Source: Dacryopinax spathularia (taxonomy: Eukaryota; Basidiomycota; Dacrymycetes; Dacrymycetales; Dacrymycetaceae). From it: a DNA stretch of 64,000 nt. Each line of letters starts with the position of its first letter. Positions within the stretch are counted from its first letter, which is position 1. The stretch covers positions 1-64,000 of the forward strand of contig JBBPFI010000009.1 in assembly GCA_037974965.1 (NCBI GenBank). The letters run 5' to 3'. The notes under the pieces are model-generated. The model had not been told where the DNA came from and searched no databases. It saw nothing but the letters and a program-made list of their open reading frames with translations. Position numbers and translations under genes: made by a program. Shown piece after piece: positions 43,343 through 56,317 of this stretch.

Positions 43343-45722
43343 ATGAAGTACGAACTCTTGCAGCACCGCTCAAGCGAGTCTACCGACAGCCTGCGAAGCC
43401 AGCCAGACATGGACCTGATCAACGAAATAACCCCGGTCTCGCCCGTCGAAGAGGAGAAGATTGCCCATGAGCAGAACGTGGATGCCGAACTCGCTCAGAG
43501 CGCTGGATCATCCATCAATTTGAAGAACGTTGATCGTCAGGGACTGGTGAATGACCCGAACCCATTCCTAGATGAGGACTTGGCACCGTACCTGGCGCCA
43601 ATCAAGCAGTATGAAGGTTACCACCGGTTTGACCCTAAGGCTACCTGGACGGAGAAAGAAGAGCAGAAGATTGTGCGCAAGATCGACGCCCGGATTATGG
43701 TACGCTTGTCTTCTTGTCCTCTATGAGGCTCCGCTCAATGGCTATTATAGGTCTGGACTTGCATCATGTTCTTTGCGTTGCAACTGGATCGCGGCAACTT
43801 GTCATTCGCTTTGACGGACAACATGCTCAACGATCTAAAGGTAGGTCTTCGCCACCGTCCTAATGTGATCTCCTGACGCATATCTTCTTCTGCAGCTTAC
43901 AACTGACGACTATAATAATGGCAACATGATCTTCTATCTTACGTTCCTGAGTGCTGAGGTTCGTGCGCTCTCGGTCGTTCGCGCGCTCTGCGCTCATTCG
44001 TGATACAGATTCCCTCCCAACTGGTATCGAAACGTTTAGGGCCAGACCGGTGGCTTCCAATGTAGGAGAGTTATCTTCATTCACGGCTGCTTAGTGACCC
44101 TGGTTCACAGTCAAATGACGGCTTGGTCCATCGTCGCGATGTCACAAGCTGCCTTAAGCGGAAAAGCGAGTTTCTTCATCACACGCGCTTTGCTCGGCAT
44201 CATGGAGGGAGGGTAGGTGCATAAATGCTTTTTTGCGACTTATAATTCACGCAGTGAATTCCTGTAGGTTCATACCTGATATGGTCCTCTTCCTGAGTTA
44301 CTTCTACAAGGGAAAGTAAGTGCACTCGTAGAGCCCGCCGGAAAGATCACTCACGACTCTTACGTAGGGAGCTGCCCGTTCGGCTGAGCTTCTTCTGGAC
44401 GTCAAGCACTCTCAGTACGCACGTCCATCGTTCCCCTTTTCGCCCACTAATATCACTGCAGCCACCATAGCAAGCGCATTCATGGCATACGGTATTCTTC
44501 ATCTGCGGGGTGTACATGGACTTGCCGGTTGGCGCTACCTCTTCCTTATCGAAGGCGGTATCACCCTTGTGCGTACTCCGTACTCCGCTCCTAATCCTCT
44601 CTTCCCACTTTCGACGAAACCTAGCTAATCCGCGTTGCAGGTCGTGGGTTTGCTCTCCTTTGGTCTGATGCCCCCTTCCAACCCAAACGGCATCATGGTT
44701 CCGCGGCCGAAACGGCTGGTTCACACCGCGTGAAGAAACGATCATGGTTAACCGGATTCTGCGGGATGACCCAACTAAAGGAGATATGCATAACCGGCAG
44801 GCGATCACTCCAGGGTTGATCTGGCAGTGTTTCACGGATTATCATTCCTGGCCCATATACCTGGTACGTCTCTCCCAGCTGTTGCCGCAGACGAGGATTG
44901 GAAGTTGACAGGCTCTTCTGAAATAGATTGGTTTGACTGGCTATATCCCGACGAGCCCGCCTGGCGCGTACCTCACACTTACGTTGAAGAACCTCGGCTT
45001 CGGTACTTTCAACTCTAACCTGCTTACCATCCCCAACAGCGTGCTGTTCATCATTAACGTGAGTCGTATCAGAGTCTTTCTGCATCTTGGGCTCATGTTG
45101 TGTGCAGCTGTTACTCGTCACCCAGCTCAGCCGGCGGGTCAACGAGCGTTCTTTCGTTGGGTAAGTCCTTTAAAAAGCTGCCAAAGATGAGCGTTACTCA
45201 CATACTTGCAGCGCTATCGGCAATCTTTGGTCCATCCCTTTGCTCATTGCCCTCGTTGTCCTACCCGATACCGCCAACGCGTGGACGAGATATGCAATCT
45301 TGACCCTTCTGCTGGGCTATCCCTACGTTCACGCCATCGTCGTCGGCTGGGCATCCTGGACATCAGGTTCCGTCCGCCTACGCACCGTCAGTGCAGCCTG
45401 CTACAACGTCTGTGTCCAAGCCGGCAACGTCATCTCCAGTCATATCTATCAGTCAGGGGATGCACCGTACTACCACAAGGGAAACAAGGTGCTGCTCGGG
45501 ATCGCCTGCTATAATGTGGCGCTGTTTGTAGGGACGAAGTTTTTCTACATGTGGGTGAATAGAAAGAGGGCAGAGAAGTGGGACAAGATGACGGGAGAGG
45601 AGAGAGCACATTATCTGGCTACGACGACAGACAAGGTGGGTTCCGTTCATTCGTCTCACGCCATACACCGCTAACTTGCAGTGCAGGGTAACAAGAGGCT
45701 GGATTTCCGTTTCGTGCATTGA
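43343..45722 (+). pseudogene. Dal5-type MFS permease 1 (allantoate/organic anion), broken by a 2-bp deletion
   Basis: Thirteen exons, each of the same length as in permease 2 from exon 2 onward except exon 9: 43343-43699, 43751-43840, 43896-43958, 44009-44061, 44111-44212, 44268-44315, 44368-44414, 44462-44568, 44641-44863, 44927-45058, 45108-45160, 45212-45635, 45687-45722. Family marks: [103 protein letters not shown]. Exon 9 is 223 nt instead of 225: near 44676-44680 two C residues are missing in the stretch for the conserved PSPTQ, and the frame then stops at TGA 14 codons later. Everything downstream stays conserved, so loss is very recent or a sequencing error. The start may instead be the ATG at 43409 (MDLINEI), which matches permease 2. 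Confidence 0.85.
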
Positions 45723-46093
45723 GAGGTCACTCGTCTCCCGCGCGATCGCTTAGAAGCTTGGCTGAGGGGAGTTGGGGCGCTGTGGCTGTACCTGGTTAGT
45801 CAGCGACGCTGTCGAACATGTTCCTTGCGAGACACACCTTCTTCCATCGGATGACTGATATTAAACGTGGAGAGTGTCCTTCTCGGTCTATCGCACTAGG
45901 GCGAGTACGACTTGCTATGGGCTTTGAGGGGGTGACCCTTCGCGTTGCCATCCGGACAAAAGACCCTGCGTGCGTGGTCTGGCCGTACGAGCCATCCGTG
46001 TGCATAGAGTTGAAATTGCGCAGACATTCCTCAGGAGGATGGGATCTCGGCCTAGCCAAAAAAAAAAACAAGCTGGATGATGCCCGTCAAGTC
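45723..46093. other. Intergenic between convergent permease 1 and family copy 4
   Basis: 371 bp of shared 3' flank. An A-run lies at about 46060-46070. Nothing else is seen. Confidence 0.45.
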
Positions 46094-47817
46094 TCAAGTC
46101 TGATCCATAGTCGTATCCGGGACACCATGAGCGCGCAGCTCCTCTATCCAGCCCCGGACAGGATGCTCGGCATGTCGATAGCTTGTGCCCTCTCGAGGTC
46201 CGAGCTCATCCCGCTGTGCCAGAACACGCTGATAGTTCTCCTCCTCCTCTGGAGTCAGTTTGAGCCGACCCGAGTCCAGGTTGGAGAACAGGATGAACAG
46301 CGCTGGGCCGAGGTACTGGACATGGTGGTCCCAGGGTGGTGCTCTTGTCTTGTGGTGCGGACTGCGGCGGGAGCCGGTTGCAGGAGGACTAGGTTTGGGG
46401 GCGGCGATCGCTCGACTTGGTCTTTGCGGCGGCAAGTGGCGCGCCTTCTTCCTGGGTCCTGCATCGGCGTCCTGCCCGTGTGCCGAAGGACCGCGCTCAG
46501 GCTGTCGCCAGTAGCTGGTCGTGGGGATAGCGAGCGGCTGTGCGAATCGCTCCATGACGTCTACCATCTCCTCGTGCCCACGACGTCGTATAGCATTCAG
46601 GAAATGGCAGAACCGGAGTAGGTCCACCAAACTAGTGTGCTGAATAACGGCCACTTTCACCATGTTTATCATCTACAATGCAAAAAAAACAGTTGGGGGG
46701 ATGTCGCAGATTGGCAGACGGGACATACATACCTCCCCACCGGCGTCCAAAATGGAAGCGATCACATGCGTCCTTTCTTCCTCGCAGGCCAGTCCGTACT
46801 GAACGCTCGGCGGAAGCCCGAGCGCCTGCCGGTGCCGCTGGTTCGTAGCGAGACTATAAACGATCCGATCGGCTCCTTTTTTGGTCTCCGAGTCGTGCGT
46901 TGCCGAAAGCAACATTGTGGAGAACTTTGCTTCTCCGTTCTCTTGCCAGCGTAGTTCTGCTCCTGCGGCGCCAGGAAGGCGAGCGAGATTAGCCATGATG
47001 TCGGTTGATTGCGCCTTGCTGGGACACAGAAGGATCGTGCAGTCCACGGTCGTTTTGTGGCTAGGCAGTGTGTCGGGTACACCGTGGTTGACATCGATCA
47101 ACTTGCATAAACGCAGCTCTCTATCCCGGCTATCCCATACGACCCGATGAGCAGGCAGCTCCAACGTGGTCACCCCCGCGCTCACCGAAAGATCACTCGC
47201 GGGTCAGTCATCAGATCCGCAGAGCGGGAAAACTGGTCCGTGCCAAACCCTTCTATGAGACCGTCTATGCTCGCTCTGCCGTCCGCGGCGCTCAACTCGT
47301 ACTTCCCAAATTGAGTCCGGGCCCGAATTTTGTCGTACGCGGGGAGCAAGAAACGTAAGTACTGACTGACGGGAATGTCTTGTGAGGCGTCCGGCTCTTG
47401 CTTGTAGAGCTCGGCCGGTATGGCGCGGAGTTCTGCGGCGAAATCGGCCTCTTGCTCGTCTATGAATGTCGTGCCTTGTGCCCACTGTTCTCAAGCTCAG
47501 CGATCGTCAACTTCAAGGAAGAAAAAGCGCACTTCTCGGAGTGATTTCGGCAGGAAAGCGTTTCCCCGGGCCTTTGGTAGCATCGCGTGCACCTCAGCCA
47601 GTGCGTAATCGGGCAGTCTACCGAGATAAGACAGAGTGTTATCATTCTCGTAGTTCTTAAGCACACGAATGCAGCGGCAGTAGGCCAGGAAGTCGGCGGT
47701 TCGGGAGACGTATTGGGAGGGCGACAGGGTCGGGAAGTTGGCGGTAGGGAAAGCGGTACTAGTAGGCGTAGCTATAGGTGCAGCACCTGCCGATCTGGAC
47801 GCTCTTCTCTTCGGCAT
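46094..47817 (-). CDS. Uncharacterised repeated gene family, copy 4 (apparently intact)
   Basis: Four exons close in frame: 47533-47817, 47186-47484, 46733-47129 and 46094-46672, encoding 519 residues. It starts MPKRRASRSAGAAPIATPTS, like the leader of copy 1, followed by SPSQYVSRTADFLAYCRCI and LPKSLRE. Exon 2 is again 299 nt and ends in VIFR. Exon 3 has RLCKLIDVNHGVPDTLPS, AELRWQEN, SLATNQRHRQALGLP, SVQYGLACEE and THVIAS. Exon 4 starts MINMVKVAVIQHTSLVDLLR and has FCHFLNAIRRRGHEE, a basic PRKKARH linker, LFILFSNLDSGRLKL and REGTSYRHAEHPVRGWIEEL. The position occupied by EHK in copies 2 and 3 is THD here. It is divergent from the hydrolase-like gene, 473 bp apart. Confidence 0.8.
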
Positions 47818-48290
47818 TGTGTATTTGGGACTGTGGAACGCGCTAGGCCGCTGGGCGGATGGCTCAGGACGTGTCCAAGGTCATAGTCGATGACTGGAAA
47901 AGGAAACAGTTGTATATAGTTGACGCGGGTGGTGACTGGTCGGGCGCGGAGACAAGAAAGTCCGAAGCGCCCGTGATTCTTCTGATGACGCGCTTCCCCC
48001 TCTCTCGGCGCTTCCCGTTCTCGCCACTCATCACACACGCACGCACGCAGCAAGGCCCGGCGGAGGGACAGGAGCCTGGCACTGCGACGGTGTCCCCAAC
48101 TGAAAGTATACAACGTGCGCATATATCCATCTACCCCAACAAACTTATTGTCCCTATTCTATCATTCCTTTGTACTGAACAACCTGCTGGCTACGCGTAC
48201 TGCGGGCTAGATATCGGCCCCTTGCCGACCGTTGTCTGTTGTGTGGACGAACGACCGGCCTATCGACTCTTGTCGACTACGGAACGGTCC
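47818..48290. promoter_or_regulatory. Divergent promoter region, family copy 4 and hydrolase-like gene
   Basis: 473 bp. The plus-strand frame of the hydrolase-like gene stays open through this region up to 47859, but this part has non-conserved composition and overlaps the copy 4 promoter, so I treat it as non-coding. Confidence 0.4.
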
Positions 48291-51200
48291 ATGCCTCCGA
48301 TCCCGCACAGAGAAGCGAGCACGTCGACCTCCTCAGCTCGTTCCTCGACCTCATCATCTTCAAGCTCAACACCTTCCCCGTCGACCAGCACCAGCACCAC
48401 CCGTCCGCCTCTCCTGCCCTCGCAGAGCAAACCCGAGCCGCCAGCCCTGACGCGCGTGTTCGCGAGGGGTCAGCAGAGAAGAGGGACCAAGTCCGCAATG
48501 GGGAGCTTGCCCCGCCCAAGTCCACTAAGGAAGCAAGTCAGCTTTGGGGATGGGCTCGGGAATGGCAACGGGAATGGGAATGGGAATGGGAAGGAAGAGG
48601 ACAAGGGCAAGAAACGCGCTGTCGAGCAGGAGGTCTATACTGCAGGTGTAGGTGCGGGCGAAGGCGGTGGAAGTGACGAGCCGAACAAACGGGCGAAGAT
48701 CGTTGCGTCGGACGCTGCGTCCGTCTTGTCTAGCGCGTCGTCCAATCTCGCGCCGTCTGCGTCTATGCCTGTTGCTGCTGCTCCTGCTCTGCCCGCACTG
48801 GCGAGCGCCGCGAGTGGGAGTGGGAATAACGCCGCAAGGTCCTGGTGGTCCTGGTCTTCTCCTAATCTCGCTGCCCCTCCTGCATCCGAACAACAAGCCA
48901 GTATGAGTACTCTGCCGCCTAATCCGACCTCATCTGAAGAACCCCAAGGACCCGACTCCGCAGGGGAAGCAGCCTCCGCCGCAGGACACATTTCCCCACC
49001 AGCAACGAGCGCCGCGTCTTCCCTCCTCGCAGCTTCCTCCTCCACCACTCCATCAGCATCATCGTCAGCAGGAGACGCACCCCCATCAAGAGAAGACCCG
49101 ACCTCACCCAGCAGCGGCAGCTCCCAGCGGACCGTCAAGGGCAAAAGAAGCTGGTTCGGGAGTTGGGGAAGGGCGAAAGCTCGCCAACAGCTGGCTGACA
49201 ATGAGGGCGGAAGTGTTGCGCCGCCCGTACCGCCGCTCCCGGCTGGGATTACGACTTTCTCCTCCTCCTCTGGGTCTGGTCCGACGTCTGCCGGAAGCAT
49301 AGAAGCACCAGGAATAGCACGCATGTCATCTGAGGCATCGGCAGCTTCTGCACCTCCTAATCTCCAATCTTCTTCCACTTCCTCCCCAACACCAACGCCA
49401 ACGCCAGCGCCACCATCACCTCAGCCAGCCCTCCCCCGCCGGCCCTCCTCCCCCATCCCCATCCCCATCCCCTCCTCCTCCTCCACCCTCACGCCCCCTC
49501 GTCAGCCCCAACAACAACCCTCCCGTCCCACCCACTCGCGTCAACACTCCACCGCTAGCCGACTCACTGCCTGTGCCGCCGGGGGATCATCAGCGCCCAG
49601 CACCCCCGCTGGCAGAAGTAGCAGTATAATGACCCTCGAGTCACCGGATACGAGAGTCCCCACGCCTGCATTCCTTCGCGCGGGTTCGCCAGTCTCCGTT
49701 AGCTCGCTGCCTGCTTCTGGCAATGGGGTGGGTGAGCAGGGCAACCCAGCCTCGGGCGGAGGGAATTATGAAGGAGTACAAGGAACAGGGAGAGCAGGGG
49801 GAGCAGGGGTGGTTAGTAGGCTCGTGCCTGCTCCTTCTGGGGGGTTGGCGAGTCTTAATGCGGGTGCGTTGAGGTATACGCTGAGTCTGCCGTTGCTTGG
49901 TGGGAGGCCGAAACGGATGGAGGTGGTTACCCTTGGCGAAGGCGAGGGAGAGGTGAACGGCAAAGGCGGGCGCAGCCAGAGGGAGGGGGCGGCGGGGGAG
50001 GGCGGGGGGGTCGTCATAGCTAGCGGTGAGGGTGTGGGGAGGGAAGATGGGAGGAGGGAGGAAAGGGTGGAGGTTATGGTTGTTCCTCCTACGCCTGGAC
50101 AGGGAGGGGGAAAGGAAGCGGAGAAGGGGAAGTCGGAGGTGGATCCTACTGCAGGTATGACATTCCCACAGCTTGAGGAACAGTATACTGACGCACGTTT
50201 CTGGTAGAACAAGCGGCCGCAGAAGCCGCCTGGTGGTGGTCCTACCTCGGTTTCTCCAACCCCTCCAAACCGCCCCCAAGTGCCTCCGATCCCGTCGCGC
50301 CTGCCCCTCCCGCCGCGCCATCGGATAGTGAAGCAGCAGACATACTTCCCCCTCTCTCCCCCTCCTTCCCCTCCCATCATTCTCCGCAACTGCAACTGCA
50401 ACAGCAACAGCAGTCCGACACGCCCCGCCCGTCATCCGCCTCGGTCTTTTCGGGTGAAACGAGCAAGACGAAGGGCGGGAGCGTGTGGTATCAGCCTTGG
50501 TATTGGTACACCGCGCCTGCCGCACCTGCTCAAGAAGAGGACCGGGACGAAGAGGGCAAGACAGAAGCCGAGAGGGTGAAAGACGAGGCTCTCGCTCGTG
50601 CTTCCCAAGCCGACCCTCCGCCTGCCGACTCGACATCGCAAGCGAAATCGGACGAATCCCCACAGCAGCCACAGCAGGATAAGGATCAGGATCAGGATAC
50701 GGCTGGAGTACCCGCTAACCCGCTCACAAGCGCGAGCAACATGCCTATGTGGATCAACTTCTTTTCCGCTGGCCGGAACCCGGCTCGAGCAGCGGTCAAT
50801 CAGCACGAAGAGATGGAAGTGATGACTATCGACGAGGACGGACCGTCCGATTCCGCTTCGCCCAGTTCGTCCGCCACCGCTGCGGCTGCTCCGGGCGTTG
50901 GCAGTCCCGGATCTGCCGTGGTCGTCGTTTCTCCTCCCGTCGTGGAGGAGAGCAGCAAGGATCGGAAGAAGAATGCCGCTAAGGAAGCTGCCAAGTTGGC
51001 CGGGCAGGCGAAGGAGGCCGTCCGGGCAAGGAGGAGCCAGTCGCGCGATGGCCTGAAAGCGGCCGCGCCTACCGCTCCTGCTGCAGGAGACGTGTCGAAG
51101 CTGGGCTCGAGCTTGCCAAAGGATGGATTGAAGCCTGGCAGCGTGCCGTCCAGCAAACCAGGGAGCATCAAAGCTGGCACTTCGCCCTCCAGCTCTACGC

Positions 51201-52998
51201 TTCCTGCACCAACGGCCACCAGCGCAACAGGATCAAACCCATCCGGAAAGCCCTCTGAGCCACCGAAAGACGCTCCTGCCCCGCCACTCACCATAAATCC
51301 AAAACCCAAGAAAGCGTTAGAGAACAAGCGCGCCGCGTCTATCAATTCAAAGAAAGACAAGTCCGAACCCGCTCCGCCCGTGCCCAATTTCCTCCTCCCG
51401 ACGTTTCAGGACGTGTTCTACCATCCACCACTGTCTATCCGTCCACCTGAGCCGGAGAACAAGCCCTCAGGCGCTCTCAAGAAGATGGGTCGGTATGTCA
51501 ACAAGTTCCTGGGACAGCCGCCGACTTACGGGCCCGTGTTGGTCGACCCTGAGCTGGCGGAGTATCAGCGCCGGCTGGCGAAGGGTAAAGGCAGAGAAGG
51601 GGAAGAGGTTGCACCTGGTACAAGTCCGACGAGTGAAAAACGGCAGCAGGAACGCATGAAGCTCGAAGGCATGCCAGCTCTGATGCCACGGAGCTGGGCG
51701 GTGATGGGCATGGACCGACTCGGTGAGATGCGGCACGTTAAGCGAGCCGTTATCATCGGTGTGCATGGGTGGTTTCCTGGAGCGATGATCCGCAGTGTGC
51801 TTGGTGAGCCAACGGGTACAAGTGGGAAGTTCGTACAGATGCAGCGGGATGCCTTGCTGGATTATCTTCGTAAGTCTTCCGTGTCACTCTGAGAGGAAGT
51901 TCTCACACAGCGTCAACAGAAAAGCACGACATCAAGCTGGACTCTGTGACAGAAATTCCGCTTGAGGGCGAAGGAACTATCCAACACAGGCTCGACAAGC
52001 TGTACGGGGACCTCACGGCGAACGAGGCTTGGATGAGCGCCATCCACGAGGCGGATATCATTCTGTTTGCCACCCACTCTCAGGGTTCCATTGTCACCTG
52101 TCACATCATGGATCGCCTACTGGGTGAAGGGCACATACACACTGGGACGCCTGCGCCCAGTGCTGGTGAAGCGATCATCAAGATGGAAACGGAAGGACCA
52201 TCACCACCCCGGAAGGTTCAACGAGTTGTTTGCCTGGCCCTTTGCGGCATCCATCTGGGACCTCTGCTTTACCTCAATACCAGTGTTCTCACACAACCAT
52301 GGATCCGATACCTCGAATCGCAAGCTGCACTGGAACTGTTCGAATTTCAGGACACGGAGAGCGAGGTCTCGAAGCGCTACGTTACCGCCCTGGCGAGGGT
52401 ACTCGACCATGGCTGCAAATTCGTCTATATCGCGTCACTGAACGACCAAGTCGTGCCAATCTATTCCGGAGCATTCGTCAACGCGTCACATCCACTGATC
52501 TTGCGTGCTCTGTATATCGATGGGGACGCATACAGCTCAAGCGACTTCCTCACCAATCTGCTCGTCCTCTGCCTTCGTCTCCGTAATGCTGGCCTAACCG
52601 ACGGCGGTCTAGTGGTTCATCTATCCGAAGCGACGGCCGGGTCGCTAAACGGAGTTGGCCACAGCACAGCATACGAGGAAATGGCCTGTTATACGCTCGC
52701 CGTCCGATACCTGTTCGAGACCAATCACAGCCCGGGAGCTCTACCCCCGCTCGAGCTCGAACCTTTCTCCGCTCGAGAATCACGAAACGACTACGAGATC
52801 CCTTGGATCCTGAACGAGCTCGTGACCCATCCAGCTGTGCAAGAATGGTTCCTCTCGGAGATTGAGGAACTGCGCGCAGCGTTCGATGACTGGAAGCCAA
52901 AGACCGCCGCCTTACGGGATATTCGGAGGAAACTGGAGCCGATCAAACGCAAGGGAAGGGGGCTGAACAGGATTGTAATTGGACCCAGTAGGCTGTAA
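48291..52998 (+). CDS. Large alpha/beta-hydrolase-like protein with low-complexity N-terminal half (YML020W-like)
   Basis: Starts MPPIPHREASTSTSSARSS at 48291; the frame is open further upstream but without conserved features. The N-terminal half is Ser/Pro/Ala/Gly-rich, with a GN repeat at about 48564-48600 and a PIPIPIP run near 49455-49480. A first intron follows DPTA near 50155-50210. Next come Trp-rich QPWYWYT, a long linker, then the conserved FLLPTFQDVFYHPP and AVIIGVHGWFPGAMIRSVLG. A second intron follows LLDYL near 51870-51920. The last exon carries DIILFATHSQGSIVTCHI, with Ser in a GxSxG-like setting, LALCGIHLGPL, NDQVVPIYSG with a candidate Asp, and GVGHSTAYEE with a candidate His. 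This arrangement matches a conserved fungal family of unknown function that I associate with yeast YML020W. Hydrolase activity is inference. Confidence 0.8.
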
Positions 52999-53657
52999 GC
53001 ATGTAAGACTTCTCACAAGCATAATTATTCCAGGAGCGTATAGGTGTATAGGTTCTTTCCATCATTATGGCTTCTGTCCTAGCCTAGGGGCGCTCATGAT
53101 TCCACTTGTAGCAATTGTAATATGATGTACTCACGCAATCGGAATGCAAGAAAGGAACGCGATGATAGGCGTTGACGTTCACATACCTTGTAATATCTCC
53201 GCTGCAAAGGTTTGGTGTGCTTGGTTTCATGGTCAGTCCCACGTCGGACGCCGACCAGGGCACACCCCGCCGAGTCATGTCCCCTCGAGCGAACGAACTG
53301 GTAGAAAATCGTCCTCGCCTACGCGGCCCGTCCTCAAATCCGGTACAATATAGCGCCCATATCAAAGAAGCAAGCAACCTAGGAAGGCTTATGAGTAGCC
53401 AACAATAATGCCGATGCCAGTGGCATGACGCTCACGCAGGTGCTGGCAGACATTCAGGAGCAGTACTAGACACGTAGAGCAGCAACAACCATGTGCATTT
53501 CCCGCAGTTATGCCTATGAACATATCATACATCCCAAAAACGATTTCATATCCCAATCCCACCCTGATCGTAAAGAAATCCAAAGCAGACTGACCCCAAG
53601 CCTCGGACAATAGACACACTTCACTCCAAGTCTGCCCCGCTGCGGGCCCGCACACAC
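52999..53657. other. Intergenic between convergent genes
   Basis: About 660 bases. Open frames of 60-113 codons lack features. Nothing else is seen. Confidence 0.5.
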
Positions 53658-56317
53658 TCATGACCTCCTCGCGAGCGCAAAGATCCCCTCGTACCCGTCC
53701 TGCGTCTTCTCCGTGAACGTGTCCCTCCATCTTCCCACTAGGTAGTTATCCCCCACCAGGTATCCGCGGTAGAGCCATGTCCCCCTCGCCGCTGGCTATC
53801 AGACAAAAACAAGACTCCAGTCAGCTTATTTGCAGACAGAGGAAGACGGGAGGAAGAGGAAGAGAACGAGGAAGAGGCGGACGCACCGTATACTCTTTCC
53901 GGAGACTGACGAGCCCGTCCCACGTCCTCACTTTCCCCACAAGATTAAATTCCCCCCAGGCACTATGTCCGCTCCCCTCGAGCACGACTTCCTCCTCCGG
54001 CCATCCCCAGCCCGAGCCCGAGCCCGACTCCGCCCCGGCGTCCTCAAGCACGCTAGCGACGCCCGTCATCTCCCCTTCTGTTGAGGCGCGCTCGCGCCGC
54101 TCAGAGAGGATCTGACGTTTTGCGCTGGAGGGGATGGGAAGTCGACGGGAGGTGATGCGCCAAACTTGGGGCTGCTCGGCGAAGGCGCCTTCGTAGACTG
54201 AGCGGGCGGAGCCGGTGAGCATGTCCCGGTAGGAGTCAAAGTCCATAAACTGGGGCAAAAGTCAGGATCAGCATGTATCCCAAACAAGCACTAAACCGAG
54301 CGAAGTGACATGCGAGATACCATCAATAAAGGACAAGAGGTCGGCCAAAGACCGAAGAAGCCAGAAGACGCAAGAAGACCTCAGAAGATGCAAAGGGCAG
54401 AAGGCAGAAAGCAGAAGGAAGAAAGAAGCACCCACCGTAAACTTGCCCTCCCAAACCCCCTCCACCCCCACCTCCCCCACCCCCAGCCCCCTCCCCCGGA
54501 ACAAATCCCAGCACCCGACCATCCTCCTCCAATCCCCGTCCCACGCCTCACTTCCCCTTTCCCTCGCCAGCTCATGCGCGAATGGAGGTCTTACTAGCTC
54601 TAGGTGTCTGGCTGGGTTTGCTTGCGGGGATGTTGGGCCTGGGGCTGTGGGGTGCGCGGGGGCGGAGCTGGAGTGGGACGGGTGAGGAGCGGAGGAGCGG
54701 AATGAGGTGCGCAGGGAGAAGAGCATGATTGCTGCTAGCCCCGCAGGAGGAGGGGAGATGGGGAGCAAGCTTCCAAAATAGGATATCCGAGCGGGCGGCT
54801 CGGGTGTGCTAGGAGGGGGGGAGTCGCCGAATAGGGCGTCGATGGAGTTGGACCGTTGTCTGCTGCTGGGAGTGGAGTGCGTGCTTGATTCAGGTTGGGA
54901 GTGGGGAGTGGAGGGGTGCGGGGCGGGCTGAGGTGGCGGGGGAGGGAGGAGCGGCATAACGCTCTCCCACCACGGAGCGGCGAAGATGTCGTATCTGTGC
55001 GCGGCGAACGCATATGGTCTGAGGGCGTGTAGGGCCGCGTGTTGGATCAGGGGGGGTTCGGTGGTGAGCTGGCCTGTGTGGGAGGAGGGGTCAGCATCAG
55101 TTGTGCCATTGACTTCGGACTCGGCTGTATGTGAACGACGTAGGGCTGAAAGAGGTTGTCGGGAAGCAAGATGGGGTGCGAAGAGTGGGCGCATATATCC
55201 AGAGCGGACAAGCACTGGGTGGAGGACACCTGGCACAACACCAAGCTCGTATCGGCCACGCTCTTCCTGCAGCAAAGCATATATGCCGAAAAAGAAGAGG
55301 AACGAGGGAAGGATGGAAAGAAACGGGAAAACAGAGGAAGGAGAGAAAGGCGGACTCACGTTCCTCACAAACCATCCACATAACCCACAACCCCAGCCTC
55401 CTCTCCACCGTCTCCTCCGGCAGCTCCCCCACTTCCTCCTCCTCCCCATCTCCGCCAAACGAACCCGACAAGAGCCTCTCCCTCCAAAACACGCCCACAT
55501 ACTCGTCCACCCTCGCATACTCCTTCAGTTGCCTGGTATTACGCGACTCGGAGTCGGATTCGAGCAGGAGGAGGAGGGCGACCCAGAGGTCTGTCTCTCT
55601 TTCCCCTTGTGTGAGGTGGGATCGCGTGCGGTGCGTGAGGGCGCACCGCCGGATGCGGGTAAGGGACGTCCAGCGGTGTTTGAGCTCGTGGATCACCCGC
55701 TCTGGGGGGTGGAACAGATCCCCAGACTCTCCGTCCAAGGCGTACTCCTCACCCGCTTCGCGCGCTTTTGCCCATCTCCGCTTAGGCGCACGGGTGTCGA
55801 ATGCCTGCGCGAAGAGTTCTACGTAGAGAGGCGCGTTGGCGCGGAGGGAGAGGACGTCGTTGAACGCTCTGCAGGTGAGGCACAATCTTCTCGCTTCGAC
55901 CGGAGGGCCGGTAGGGTGTGTAGAGCACGCGAAGAGCGTTATCAGGCTGAGCAGCTCGGGCGGGAGGGTCAGGATGGGCGGTTGAACTCTTCGCCTGGGT
56001 GTGGGCTGCGGAGGTGGGGAGGCGGAGAGATAGCCCGAGCTGCTGCTGGTGGATGTGGATGTCGTTGATCCTGGTGTGGCAGCGGCGAGAGGAGGGGAGA
56101 AGGAGTCGGTCGGAGAAAGCGGTGTGTGGAAGGAGGCTTCGGTTGTTGTTGTCGAGGGTGTTGAGGCGGTTGCATAGGGCGATGAGTGGGAGGTGTATGC
56201 GTCGCCGGTTGGGGCTCCTGCCTGTGTTGCGGGAGGAGATGTCGTGGTGGATGAGGATGAGGAAGGGAGGAAAGCCCAATCAGGCTGCCAGTCTGTACTG
56301 GTGAGCATTGTCGACAT
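53658..56317 (-). CDS. F-box protein with conserved basidiomycete C-terminal region
   Basis: Starts MSTMLTSTDWQPDWAFLP at 56317, followed by a long Ser/Thr/Pro-rich leader, then an F-box-like segment: ILTLPPELLSLITLFACSTH and EARRLCLTCRAFNDVLSLRA. Further segments include LKHRWTSLTRIRRCALTHR and FWRERLLSG, then, after an intron near 55330-55360, RHDIFAAPWW-type sequence, a low-complexity loop and GDWRRMVGCWDLFRGRGL. The last segments are FMDFDSYRDMLTGSARSVYE, AWGEFNLVGKVRTWDGLVSL and, in the final exon, TWLYRGYLVGDNYLVGRWRD ending GYEGIFALARRS (TGA at 53658-53660). The ending WRDTFT...GYEG is typical of a large family of basidiomycete F-box proteins. Predicted role: SCF adaptor; substrate unknown. 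Confidence 0.75.

Noticed and set aside
47859-48290. N-terminal 144-codon extension of the hydrolase-like gene
   Set aside because: Non-conserved composition and overlap with the divergent promoter of family copy 4; the ATG at 48291 starts the low-complexity region cleanly.
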